Positions 8,501 to 16,338 of a stretch of DNA of 33,658 bases are shown piece after piece. Each line of letters starts with the position of its first letter. Position 1 is the stretch's first letter. A model generated the notes under the pieces. The model had not been told where the DNA came from, ran no database searches, and worked only from the letters and a program-made list of their open reading frames with translations. The position numbers and the translations under genes were made by a program. The stretch comes from Ferruginibacter sp. (GTDB lineage: Bacteria; Bacteroidota; Bacteroidia; Chitinophagales; Chitinophagaceae): assembly GCA_013141435.1 (NCBI GenBank), contig JABFQZ010000022.1, positions 1 through 33,658 of the forward strand, read 5' to 3'.

Positions 8501-9421
8501 ACCAAACAAAACAGGAATTAAAATAATAAATGGAGCTCTTTTTTTACGAAAATAAATTCCTAAAAAAACAATTAAAAACAACACAGTAATACCTTGCGTA
8601 AGCATTGTATCTTTTCGTAATTGCAAAGCATTCCCTACCGATACAGCTGTTGCACCAAAGTATGAGGCAGTTATGTTTTTATAATCGGTTGTAGTAAGTT
8701 CTTTTATAATTTTATTAATACCATCTAACAATAAAACATTTTTACCAGTATTATTTGGTGCATATTTAGGTGTTATAAAAAATAAAATATTTTTTTGATC
8801 CTTTGTAATTACATAATTTTCGTACAACTCAAAATTTTCGTCGTATTGTAGTTGTTGTAATTTTTTTAACCCTAAAAATGTTATGCCTACAGGGTCGTTA
8901 CTTATCATGGTTTTTAAAGCCAACCCAGCAGGCGATGTAAGTGTTTTAAAATTTTGTTGAAGTGTTTCTTCAATTTTATTTTCAGTTATTAATGTATCAA
9001 TGTCTTTATAATCACTTTCGTTTAGGTAAATAGGTAAATGATTGCTAACAGTACCATACATTTCCATGGCCAAATCATCGTCTACTTTATCGTTTATTTT
9101 ATTTATAAACGGAGCTATTTTTTCATGCAATTTTTCTACAAAAATATTTGTAAATTCTACCAAACTATCTGGTTGTGCTTGGGTGGCAGTATCGGCTAAA
9201 GATACTGTAACCACTAGCTTATCCATAAATTTAGAATTTTGAAAAACTTCATTTAGTTTTTCAATTTTTTTATCTGTAGGTAATATCTTGGAAATGTCTT
9301 CTTCTAATTTTATTTTTGAAGCAAAATATCCAAGTACTAAAAAACTGGCCAAAAAGCATACAAAAAAAACTGTTCGTTTTTTTTCAAAAAAATTATAAAT
9401 ATGTAGTAATAAATTTTCCAT
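5567..9421 (-). CDS. Trifunctional MMPL transporter / lysophospholipid-type acyltransferase / SAM methyltransferase
   Basis: A single 1284-residue frame holding three proteins. Residues 1 to about 840 form an RND/MMPL exporter: first helix near residues 17-35, a long periplasmic loop, a helix bundle, then a second loop and bundle with the MMPL-like segment FGLGDDYSLFIMDG. Around residue 900 a PlsC-type acyltransferase follows, with NHQSSLD (HX4D catalytic motif) and FPEGTRSEDG near 968. The last 200 residues are a class I methyltransferase with motif I LDIGCGYGF near 1110. In aryl polyene clusters these functions are separate genes (exporter, glycerol acyltransferase, methyltransferase). Likely role: lipid-style acylation, methylation and export of the pigment across the inner membrane. 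The GT2 gene lies 11 bp upstream. Confidence 0.88.
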   Translation of the reverse strand: MENLLLHIYNFFEKKRTVFFVCFLASFLVLGYFASKIKLEEDISKILPTDKKIEKLNEVFQNSKFMDKLVVTVSLADTATQAQPDSLVEFTNIFVEKLHEKIAPFINKINDKVDDDLAMEMYGTVSNHLPIYLNESDYKDIDTLITENKIEETLQQNFKTLTSPAGLALKTMISNDPVGITFLGLKKLQQLQYDENFELYENYVITKDQKNILFFITPKYAPNNTGKNVLLLDGINKIIKELTTTDYKNITASYFGATAVSVGNALQLRKDTMLTQGITVLFLIVFLGIYFRKKRAPFIILIPVLFGALFSIAAIYFIKGGISVIALATGSVVLGIAVNYSLHVFNHYRHTKNIQQVIKDLAIPMTVGSFTTIGGFLCLQFVQSDMLKDLGLFAAFSLIGASICSLIFLPHFIVTKKEQATATIKSLSIIDKIASYKPEYNKYLVLIILVCTIFFSYWATKVGFQSDLGKMNYMSASLKKAETQLNNINKYALQSIYVVTEGKTYNDALVNNEKLLSDIQTLEKNGIVKKYSGVSSLIISDSLQKARIEKWNNYWTSDKKTKLINTLIQKGEKLKFNTSAFNNFKTLINKTFVPANADAIEAIRKNFLDDYITEKPEKTTVVTLVKVAPENKKYVYKTFENNKYVTVLDKQYLSSKLVDIINADFSKIALMTSLLVFFVLLIMYGRIELTLVSFIPMLISWIWILGIMGLFGIQFNIINIIVSTLIFGLGDDYSLFIMDGLLQEYKTGKKNLSSFKSSILLSAITTIAGLGVLIFAKHPALQSIAIIAIVGILSVVIMSQILIPFLFNLLIKNRANKKLFPWTFTNFHKSSFAFSLFISCSVLFVGVGRLFAHLGVKEKGKLLYHTFLSKACWVLMNVMINVKKKIINPLNENFSEPAIIICNHQSSLDIVPLIKLHPKILMFTNNKKWNAPFFGPVIRMADYFPAEDVDKNLDKIADRIKHGYSIVIFPEGTRSEDGTIGRFHKGAFYLAEKLGIDLLPIIIHGTNYALTKKDALLKDGQVTLKFLPRIKISHTNFGNNYAEKSKAVRKYFSEEFENLRKEIEQPKYFREKLIYNYIYKGPFVEWYMRIKTRLENNYEVFHKLVPLQGKILDIGCGYGFMSYMLYFTSNKRIITGIDYDEEKIETANHCFSKTNDINFIAANLLNFTLEKYDAIIIADVLHYLQPYDQKKVIIDCINNLNRNGVLIIRDGDKDDTTKHKKTELTEMFSTKLFKFNKITDKGLFFLSGSMVKELAKENNLLCEEISDSKVTSNTIFVLKNNIDL

Positions 9422-9432
9422 GTAATGTGTGC

Positions 9433-10629
9433 TTATGAACCTGATCTTTCTTTTTTCTTAAATAATTTTAATAAAATAAAAGTAATTATACCAAAAAATA
9501 ATGCAGCTACAATTGCTAAAGTAATACTACCATAAATATATTGTTGCAAATTATTTTTAATAGAGTTAACAGTAAGTGCATTGCTAAACTGCAATTGTAC
9601 CGCATTTTTGCCCATCCATAATGCACCAGTTTTATAACTGGCAAAAATTATTAAAGGTATCATAGGCGGTACGCTTATATTGGCCGCAATTATTACCAAA
9701 GGCTTATTAAGTTTAAATAAAATAGCTAAAAATATGGCAGCCATTAGCTGAAATCCCCATATAGGAATAATGCCCATAAAAACTCCAAATGCAACTGATA
9801 TTGCTTTAAGCAATATTGAATGATGTGGGTTCTTTAAATGCTCTTTTAATGTTTGCTTAAAGTTTTTTTTTATAAAGATAGACCGTAAAAGGTTTCTTGG
9901 TTTTATATACAAGAATGTGATTAGTACTAAAATGCTATTTAATACACCTATTCTAAAAAAATCTTTGTATGGTCTAAAATGAGATATTCTAACTTCCTTT
10001 GGAGCATAGTAAACAGTAACTGGCACCGAAATTATACTTATTCCACTCCAAGCTGCTCTTACTAATACTTCTATTTCAAACTCATATTTACGTGTAATAA
10101 ATTTCATATTTTTTAAAGCCTCAAGTGGGTATAACCTATAACCAGATTGTGTATCTGGAGAAGTTATTCCTGTTTCTAACTTAAACCAAAAGTTAGAAAA
10201 TTTATTTCCAAAACTACTACCACCAGGCACCGATGCTTGGTTCATATTTCTTGCACCTATAATTATTGCATTTTTTTCTACCAATAGTTTATCTATAAAA
10301 GTTGGTAAATCTTCTGCAAAATGTTGTCCGTCAGAATCTATTGTAATTGCATATTTATAACCCTTGCCAATGGCATATTCAAAAGCTTTGCGAAGTGCCC
10401 AACCTTTGCCAACATTTTGCTTGTAGCTTATTATTTGCACAGTAGAAAAACTTTCTATAATACTCAAAGTGTTATCGGTAGAACCATCGTTTACTACAAT
10501 AACATTGTTGCAGTACGCTAATACATTTTTTATAACTACAGCTAACGAGGTTTCATTATTGTATGTAGGAATTATTACACAGGCACCTAGCTCCTCCATT
10601 AATATTTTACAATTGTGTAAATCTACCAT
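9433..10629 (-). CDS. Family 2 glycosyltransferase fused to a DUF2062 membrane domain
   Basis: 398 residues. The GT-A fold starts at ACVIIPTYNNETSL, with VVNDGSTDNT for nucleotide-sugar binding and TIDSDGQH as the metal-binding DxD-like motif, the arrangement seen in dolichyl-phosphate-mannose synthase-like enzymes. After about residue 210 come hydrophobic segments and a DUF2062 domain (AISVAFGVFMGIIPIWGFQLMAAI and ISVPPMIPLIIFASY). It is the first gene of the minus operon, 11 bp before the MMPL fusion. A role in sugar or lipid-linked transfer during pigment placement is inferred from aryl polyene clusters, which also carry a glycosyltransferase. The ATG at 10629 is used; an internal Met 11 residues in is an alternative start. 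Confidence 0.85.
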   Translation of the reverse strand: MVDLHNCKILMEELGACVIIPTYNNETSLAVVIKNVLAYCNNVIVVNDGSTDNTLSIIESFSTVQIISYKQNVGKGWALRKAFEYAIGKGYKYAITIDSDGQHFAEDLPTFIDKLLVEKNAIIIGARNMNQASVPGGSSFGNKFSNFWFKLETGITSPDTQSGYRLYPLEALKNMKFITRKYEFEIEVLVRAAWSGISIISVPVTVYYAPKEVRISHFRPYKDFFRIGVLNSILVLITFLYIKPRNLLRSIFIKKNFKQTLKEHLKNPHHSILLKAISVAFGVFMGIIPIWGFQLMAAIFLAILFKLNKPLVIIAANISVPPMIPLIIFASYKTGALWMGKNAVQLQFSNALTVNSIKNNLQQYIYGSITLAIVAALFFGIITFILLKLFKKKERSGS

Positions 10630-10706
10630 CTATTATAAATTGTTTATCAACTATTTAATTATTATTTTATAAAAAAATTACAATTTGCCCATAAAAATAA
10701 TTTGTG

Positions 10707-10714
10707 CAAAATTA
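10707..10714 (-). promoter_or_regulatory. Candidate -7 box of the minus pigment operon
   Basis: TAATTTTG on the minus strand matches TAnnTTTG perfectly and would give a leader of about 70 bases before the GT2 gene. No good -33 TTTG is seen at the usual spacing, so this is tentative. It shares the 184-bp divergent region with the plus operon. Confidence 0.4.
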
Positions 10715-10784
10715 CAGCAAACAATTTTAACATTTTACTTTAGCAATAGCAATAAATTAAATTAAATTGAAAAAAATATGTACA

Positions 10785-10792
10785 TATTTTTG
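10785..10792 (+). promoter_or_regulatory. Candidate -7 box of the plus pigment operon
   Basis: TATTTTTG matches TAnnTTTG. A transcript would begin near 10798-10800, downstream of the ATG at 10778 and about 15 bases before the ATG at 10814, which supports the shorter start of the DUF5686 gene. No clear -33 box. Confidence 0.45.
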
Positions 10793-10813
10793 CAGTTCAT
10801 TTTTATCACACAT

Positions 10814-13300
10814 ATGCAAAATTTCAAGTTTACTTTTTCTATTATTATAAGTTTACTTTTTTACCATTTTTCATGGGCACAAAGTTTCATAGTTACAGGC
10901 ATTATAAAAGATGCACATACACAAGAGCCAATAAGTTTTGCATCGGTTTATAATACAACAACTGGCAGAGGGCAAGTTTCGGATAGTGCTGGTATGTTTA
11001 CTATTCGTATAAATGATATAAAAACCGATTCTATTGCTATCACATACATAGGTTACGATGAAGAAAAAATAGCAGCCACTTTTTTAAACGATACTACAGC
11101 GCTAATAGTTTTAATGAACCATACAAAAAAGAGTAGCGATGTGGTAGTAAAAACAAAAATAAATAGGGGCTTGTATTTGTGGAAAAAAATAATGACAAAA
11201 AAAGAGTCTTATGATAGGCATAACCTTGAAAATTATGCATACGAAGCTTATAACAAATTAGAAGTAGATGTAAATAATTTTAATGTAGATAAAATTAAAA
11301 AAAGTGTAATACTAAAACCATTATCATTTATAGTAAAACCATTTACCGATGTAGTAGGTGCCGAAGGATTTGTGCCAGCATATTTAACCGAAAGCCTTAG
11401 CGATTACGCTTACCAGCGAAATCCAAAACGCTATTTTGAAAATATAAAAGCTAGTAACACCAAAGGTTTTTCAAACGAGAGCATAGGAAAACTTTTGGGT
11501 GTAATGAAACAAAATGTAAATATTTACAATAATTATATAAATGTTGTAGATAGAGATTTTATTGGACCATTTCATGAAAATGCCGATAAATATTATTCTT
11601 TTTCTGTGCCAGATACACAAATTGTAAACAACAACAAAATTTTTCATTTTGTATTTAAGCCAAAAAGACCAGGGCAAAATACATTTGAAGGAGATGCGTG
11701 GGTAACTGCACGTACTTTTCAAATTCAAAAAATAACATTATATATTGGCAAAGAAGCCAACATAAATTACATAGATAAAATAAGTATTTTTCAGGAGTTT
11801 GCACAACTAAACGATTCGTTGGTATTTTTAGTAAGAGATAAATTTTATACCGATTTTAGAATATTAGGCAAAAAATCGCTTACGCTTACAGGAAGAAAAA
11901 GTACTTCATATAAAAACATTGTAGTAAATAGTGATACATTAACCTCCTATTTTAAAACTCAAAAAGTAGAAGAATACCAAACCACTGCAGAAAACTTTAC
12001 TCAAAAAGGAGATGCTGCTTGGAATGATTTGAGACATGATACATTATCAACCCATGAAAAAGCTATTTACAAATCGGTAGATGATTTTTTTAATGGCCCA
12101 AAATATAAAAAAATACATGACCTTACAAAATTCTTAATATCGGGTAATATTGAAATAGGAAATATTTCTATTGGTAAATGGTATAGTCTTTTGGGCGGTA
12201 ATAACTGGGAAGGCACTAGGTTTCAGTTAGATTTAGGTACAAATACAGGATTCAACAAAACACTTTATTTGCATGGCTATTTGGCTTATGGCACAAAAGA
12301 TAAAGCATATAAAGGTATGGCCGAAGCTTTATGGATAGTGCAGAAAAAAAAACCAGGTTGGTCCAGTATTCATGCAGCTTACAAAGATGATATTGACCAA
12401 GGTATAAACCAGTATGGAGAAGTAAGCACCGATAATTTATTTTCGCTTGCAATACGAAAACCAAATAGTACTCGTAAATTTTTAAACATAAAAGAGTTTC
12501 AGGTAGATTATTATAAAGAATGGGGCAAAGGTTTTTCTACTGATGTATTTGTTACAAAAAAACAATTTACACCTTTACAAAACTTACCATCAAAAACTAA
12601 TTATTTAAGTACTAATGGCAAACCATTAGAGAATACAGAGCTTGCAATTAAATTAAGATTTGCCTATTTAGAACAATTTATAGTAGGCGATTTTTATAGA
12701 TATACTACTGGTACTTCGTTCCCAATTATCGAACTTTTATTTGCAAAAGGAATGTCGGGCATTTTTAATAGTGCATACAATTACACAAAATATAATGCAA
12801 CTATTAAAGATGTTGTAAAAATTTCGCCATATGGTACTATTACTTACAAAGCTTATGCTGGCAAAGTAAATGGCACATTACCTTTTGTATTTTTAGAAAA
12901 CCACCCCGGAAATGATTTGTATTACTACAACTCCAATACATTTAACTTAATGTATAGATTTGAATATATTAGCGATAGATATGCAGGCTTAAATTTTGAA
13001 CACAATGTAGGCTCTGGCTTGTTTAGGTTTATTCCACTTACAAGAAAAATGAAGCTACGCCAATTTTGGAATGTAAAAACACTGTGGGGTTCTATGAGCG
13101 ATAACAATAAAACCCTAAATAACACCAACATTTACTTTAAAACCCTTAATGGTAGTAATTATACCGAAATAGGTACAGGTATAGAAAATATTTTAAGAGT
13201 ACTACGAGTAGATTTTGTTTGGCGTATAATGCCAACCCCATTACCACCAAAAGGAATATCGAAATTTGGAATTTTTGGTAGTTTTAAAATTAATTTATAA
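10814..13300 (+). CDS. DUF5686 / carboxypeptidase-regulatory-like outer-membrane protein
   Basis: Taking the ATG at 10814 gives 828 residues beginning MQNFKFTFSIIISLLFYHFSWAQ, a clear signal peptide; the frame could open at 10778 but that would put 12 extra residues before it and precede the likely transcription start. The mature part begins with a carboxypeptidase D regulatory-like beta-sandwich (FIVTGIIKDAHTQEPISFASVY ... SDSAGMFTI ... ITYIGYDEE), the usual N-terminal module of Bacteroidota outer-membrane proteins. The remainder is the DUF5686 region with many alternating strands consistent with a beta-barrel. It leads the 11-gene plus operon (37 bp to the next gene). Inferred role: outer-membrane placement of the pigment or of an export partner; no direct evidence of function. 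Confidence 0.82.
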   Translation: MQNFKFTFSIIISLLFYHFSWAQSFIVTGIIKDAHTQEPISFASVYNTTTGRGQVSDSAGMFTIRINDIKTDSIAITYIGYDEEKIAATFLNDTTALIVLMNHTKKSSDVVVKTKINRGLYLWKKIMTKKESYDRHNLENYAYEAYNKLEVDVNNFNVDKIKKSVILKPLSFIVKPFTDVVGAEGFVPAYLTESLSDYAYQRNPKRYFENIKASNTKGFSNESIGKLLGVMKQNVNIYNNYINVVDRDFIGPFHENADKYYSFSVPDTQIVNNNKIFHFVFKPKRPGQNTFEGDAWVTARTFQIQKITLYIGKEANINYIDKISIFQEFAQLNDSLVFLVRDKFYTDFRILGKKSLTLTGRKSTSYKNIVVNSDTLTSYFKTQKVEEYQTTAENFTQKGDAAWNDLRHDTLSTHEKAIYKSVDDFFNGPKYKKIHDLTKFLISGNIEIGNISIGKWYSLLGGNNWEGTRFQLDLGTNTGFNKTLYLHGYLAYGTKDKAYKGMAEALWIVQKKKPGWSSIHAAYKDDIDQGINQYGEVSTDNLFSLAIRKPNSTRKFLNIKEFQVDYYKEWGKGFSTDVFVTKKQFTPLQNLPSKTNYLSTNGKPLENTELAIKLRFAYLEQFIVGDFYRYTTGTSFPIIELLFAKGMSGIFNSAYNYTKYNATIKDVVKISPYGTITYKAYAGKVNGTLPFVFLENHPGNDLYYYNSNTFNLMYRFEYISDRYAGLNFEHNVGSGLFRFIPLTRKMKLRQFWNVKTLWGSMSDNNKTLNNTNIYFKTLNGSNYTEIGTGIENILRVLRVDFVWRIMPTPLPPKGISKFGIFGSFKINL

Positions 13301-13337
13301 AAAAATTTAATCGTATTACAATACAAAAAAAATAAAC

Positions 13338-13820
13338 ATGCGTTTACAAATAATTTCCACCTTATTTTTTTTATTTTTTGCAGTACCTGCATTTTCAATG
13401 CCTACAACTTTAGGTTTCGATAAAACTGCTTTTTACGAAGCAATGGAATCGGAAAAAATATCGGATATAGAAGCTCAATTGATAATAATAAAAAACAGTA
13501 CCATTGCCGAAAAAAATGCCTACGAAGGTGCATTACTTATGAAGAAATCGGGCATGGTAAATAAGGCAAAAGATAAATTACATTTTTTTAAAATTGGCAG
13601 AGTAAAATTAGAGGCTGCTATAGAAGCTGATAAAGATAATACAGAGTACCGTTTTATACGTTTAATATTGCAAGAGCATGCACCCAAAATTGTAAAATAT
13701 CGCAACGAAATTAATGAAGATAGTAAACTAATAAAATCTAACTTTAAACAATTACCTTCATTTCTTCAAAAAACAATTGCAGCTTATTGTAAAAGCTCCA
13801 AAGTTTTAAAAATAGATTAA
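13338..13820 (+). CDS. Small secreted protein of unknown function, pigment operon
   Basis: 160 residues. The N-terminus MRLQIISTLFFLFFAVPAFSM is a typical Sec signal peptide with probable cleavage after AFS. The rest is helical and charged (SEKISDIEAQLIIIKNS, KDKLHFFKIGRVKLEAAIEADKDNTEYRFIRLILQEH, SKLIKSNFKQLPSFLQKTIAAY) and resembles a short helical-repeat fold without a recognised motif or catalytic residue set. It sits between the DUF5686 gene and darA, 12 bp before darA, so it is almost certainly expressed with the pigment genes and acts in the periplasm. I do not recognise the family. Confidence 0.7.
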   Translation: MRLQIISTLFFLFFAVPAFSMPTTLGFDKTAFYEAMESEKISDIEAQLIIIKNSTIAEKNAYEGALLMKKSGMVNKAKDKLHFFKIGRVKLEAAIEADKDNTEYRFIRLILQEHAPKIVKYRNEINEDSKLIKSNFKQLPSFLQKTIAAYCKSSKVLKID

Positions 13821-13832
13821 TAAATAGGGTTT

Positions 13833-14741
13833 ATGGGCAAAAAAATATTAGTGCTTTATTATTCTCAATCGGGCCAGCTTGGTAGTATTTTATCTAATTA
13901 TGTAAAGCCACTAATAGCCGATGGTAATTTGGTAGAAACAGTAAATGTTTGTACAAAAAAAGAATATATTTTTCCATGGACATCTAAGAGTTTTTTTGAC
14001 GTAATGCCAGATTGTGTATTGGGTGTACCTACAGAGTTGGAGCAATTTCAATGTAAAGAAAGCAAATACGATTTAATAATATTAGGTTACCAAGCATGGT
14101 TTTTATCGCCTAGTATTCCAATAAATTCAATATTGCAAAACAATACAGTTAAAAATATTTTACACAATACACCAGTTATAACTATTACTGGTGCTCGAAA
14201 TATGTGGATTACTGCTTTGGAACGAATAAAACCTATGCTGCAAAATGCAGGAGCAAAACATGTAGCAAATATTGTAACACAAGATAGGCACAGCAACTTT
14301 ATTAGTTTTTTTACCATACAACATTGGATGTACTCTGGCAAAAAAGATAAAATGTTTGGGTTTTTACCCTTGCCAGGTGTATCGGATAAAGACATAAAAG
14401 ATTGTTCAGAATTTGGGCAAATAACTATAAAATATTTGGCTACCAATAACTACAATGGTTTGCAAGCTGAATTGCTGAAAATGAAAGCAGTAGTAGTTAA
14501 ATACAACTTAATGTTTATAGAATCTAAAGCAAGTAAACTATTTGGCATTTGGGCAAAAGTTATTTCTACCCGAAAAAATAAGGCTACATGGCTTGTTGCA
14601 TTCAAATATTATCTTATAATTGCATTTTTGATAGCTGCACCTATAATCTTGACCGTAAATACTTTATTTTTTAGGCCATTTTTGGGAAAGCGCATAAAGA
14701 AACAAATCAATTATTATTCAGGAGTAAATCAATTAAATTAA
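13833..14741 (+). CDS. darA: Dialkylresorcinol condensing enzyme DarA
   Basis: 302 residues. The N-terminus KKILVLYYSQSGQLGSIL is flavodoxin-like, as in DarA proteins, followed by YDLIILGYQAWFLSPSIPINSIL and VITITGARNMW. The C-terminus contains a hydrophobic hairpin (WLVAFKYYLIIAFLIAAPIILTV) suggesting membrane attachment. DarA joins with DarB in the head-to-head condensation of two beta-keto acyl chains to make 2,5-dialkylresorcinols, the phenolic half of flexirubins (established for the family). It is followed after one base by darB, the invariant partner. Recognition is by sequence look and by the darA-darB pairing; catalytic residues of DarA are not assigned here. Confidence 0.88.
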   Translation: MGKKILVLYYSQSGQLGSILSNYVKPLIADGNLVETVNVCTKKEYIFPWTSKSFFDVMPDCVLGVPTELEQFQCKESKYDLIILGYQAWFLSPSIPINSILQNNTVKNILHNTPVITITGARNMWITALERIKPMLQNAGAKHVANIVTQDRHSNFISFFTIQHWMYSGKKDKMFGFLPLPGVSDKDIKDCSEFGQITIKYLATNNYNGLQAELLKMKAVVVKYNLMFIESKASKLFGIWAKVISTRKNKATWLVAFKYYLIIAFLIAAPIILTVNTLFFRPFLGKRIKKQINYYSGVNQLN

Positions 14742-14742
14742 T

Positions 14743-15891
14743 ATGTCTTTCAAAGAAGTATTCATAAATAATACATCCAATTTTTTTCCGAACGAACCTA
14801 TAGCAAATGATGAAATGGAAGCCTACCTTGGGTTAATAAACAATAAACCATCGAGAAGTAGGGCAATTGTGTTAAGAAATAATGGTATAAAACGAAGGTT
14901 TTATGCACTTACAAAAGATGGTACGCCTACACATACCAATGCACAAATGGCATCGTTGGCTATCAGAAAACTATTTGACAATAAGCCTGAAGCATTAAAA
15001 ACTATAGATTTAATAAGTTGTGGCACATCTTCGCCAGATCAAATGATGCCATCGCATGCTGTAATGGTACATGGCTGGTTGCCCGAAACAAATGCAATAG
15101 AAGTAGTATCTCCATCGGGGGTTTGTTGTGCAGGTATGCATGCTTTTAAGTACGCTTTTTTGGCAACAAAAACCGGCGAAGTTTCGCAAGCAGTAGCTAC
15201 AGGTTCAGAAAGATTAGCAGTATCACTTAGAGCAAATAATTTTGAAGATGAAGCGCAAAAATTGCAAGCCTTAGATGGCGACCCATACATTGGTTTTGAA
15301 AAAGAATTTTTGCGATGGATGTTATCCGATGGCGCTGCTGCATTTTTAATATCCGATAAAAAAAACGAAACAGGCATAAGCCTAAAGGTAGAATGGCTTG
15401 AAGGATTTTCGTATGCAAACGAATTGCCACCATGCATGTATATGGCAAGCGATTTAGAAGCCGATGGCACATTAAAAAGTTATAAAGATTACACACCCGA
15501 AGAGCTTACAGAAAAATCGATACTTACAATAAAGCAAGATGTAAAATTGCTTAGCCAAAATATTATATTGTATGGCGGTATTGGATTAAAGGCAGCATTA
15601 GAAAAGCACGGCATAAAATCACACGAAGTAGATTATTTTTTACCTCACATGAGTAGTGCTTTTTTTAAAGATAAAATTTATAACCAATTATTAGAAAACG
15701 AAACAGGAATACCTTACGAAAAATGGTTTGTAAATCTTAGTGAGGTGGGCAATGTAGGCTCGGCTTCTGTTTATTTTATGGTAGATGAATTGTTTCATAG
15801 CGGAAAACTTAAAGTAGGCGATAAAATATTATTGCTAGTGCCAGAAAGTTCTCGTTTTTCGTATATGTATGGTTTGCTTACAGTTTGTTAA
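14743..15891 (+). CDS. darB: DarB, KAS III-like ketosynthase of dialkylresorcinol synthesis
   Basis: 382 residues of the thiolase/KAS III fold. The catalytic triad can be placed: C129 in SGVCCAGMHA (position of the ACAG Cys), H302 in YFLPHMSSA and N337 in SEVGNVGSAS. The N-terminal half has the usual dimer-side sequence IDLISCGTSSPDQMMPSHA. DarB condenses a beta-ketoacyl thioester with a second acyl unit, after which DarA and, in some systems, an aromatase complete the ring. It starts one base after darA stops, so translation is probably coupled. A complete triad argues that it is active. Confidence 0.9.
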   Translation: MSFKEVFINNTSNFFPNEPIANDEMEAYLGLINNKPSRSRAIVLRNNGIKRRFYALTKDGTPTHTNAQMASLAIRKLFDNKPEALKTIDLISCGTSSPDQMMPSHAVMVHGWLPETNAIEVVSPSGVCCAGMHAFKYAFLATKTGEVSQAVATGSERLAVSLRANNFEDEAQKLQALDGDPYIGFEKEFLRWMLSDGAAAFLISDKKNETGISLKVEWLEGFSYANELPPCMYMASDLEADGTLKSYKDYTPEELTEKSILTIKQDVKLLSQNIILYGGIGLKAALEKHGIKSHEVDYFLPHMSSAFFKDKIYNQLLENETGIPYEKWFVNLSEVGNVGSASVYFMVDELFHSGKLKVGDKILLLVPESSRFSYMYGLLTVC

Positions 15892-15930
15892 AAATGTACA
15901 AAGGGCTTACTACTTTACAAAAAGTATAAA

Positions 15931-16338
15931 ATGAAAAAAGAAGATATACCTCAAGATGATAGTGCACTTCAAAAATTTACAAAAGAAGTAGTGTATGCAA
16001 CCGATACCGCTGGTAACTACACTACCGAACTTAGCAAAGGTTGGGAAATAAAAACTACAGCATTAGATATAACTTGGGAAGATATTGAACAAAGAATTGA
16101 AGAAGCTCAAAAAAAAGTAATTGCCAACAAAGCAAGCCCTATATTGTATTTTATGGAATTAAGACTAATGGATATAGGCATTGTATCTGCTTACACAGGT
16201 TTTTGGAAATGGCGAATAAAACAACATTTAAAACCAAGTATTTTCAAAACTTTATCTGAAAAAAAATTAAGCAAATACGCCGAAGCATTTAATGTAAGTG
16301 TACAACAATTAAAAACAATGAAAGCAGATGAAGCATGA
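15931..16338 (+). CDS. Small cytoplasmic protein of unknown function between darB and the BtrH-like gene
   Basis: 135 residues with no signal peptide and no membrane segment. The sequence has a helix rich in E/K (WEDIEQRIEEAQKKVIANKAS), a middle part with LYFMELRLMDIGIVSAYTGFWKWRIKQHLKPSIF and an end ISVQQL-like helix (YAEAFNVSVQQLKTMKADEA) that resembles a small helix-turn-helix or adaptor tail. It overlaps the BtrH-like gene by 11 bp, so the two products are likely made in fixed ratio and could act together. I do not recognise the family; a partner or specificity protein for the downstream transferase is a guess from overlap alone. Confidence 0.65.
   Translation: MKKEDIPQDDSALQKFTKEVVYATDTAGNYTTELSKGWEIKTTALDITWEDIEQRIEEAQKKVIANKASPILYFMELRLMDIGIVSAYTGFWKWRIKQHLKPSIFKTLSEKKLSKYAEAFNVSVQQLKTMKADEA

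Noticed and set aside
10778..10813. ATG at 10778 as start of the DUF5686 gene
   Set aside because: It lies upstream of the likely transcription start after the TATTTTTG box and puts 12 residues before a clean signal peptide that starts at 10814.
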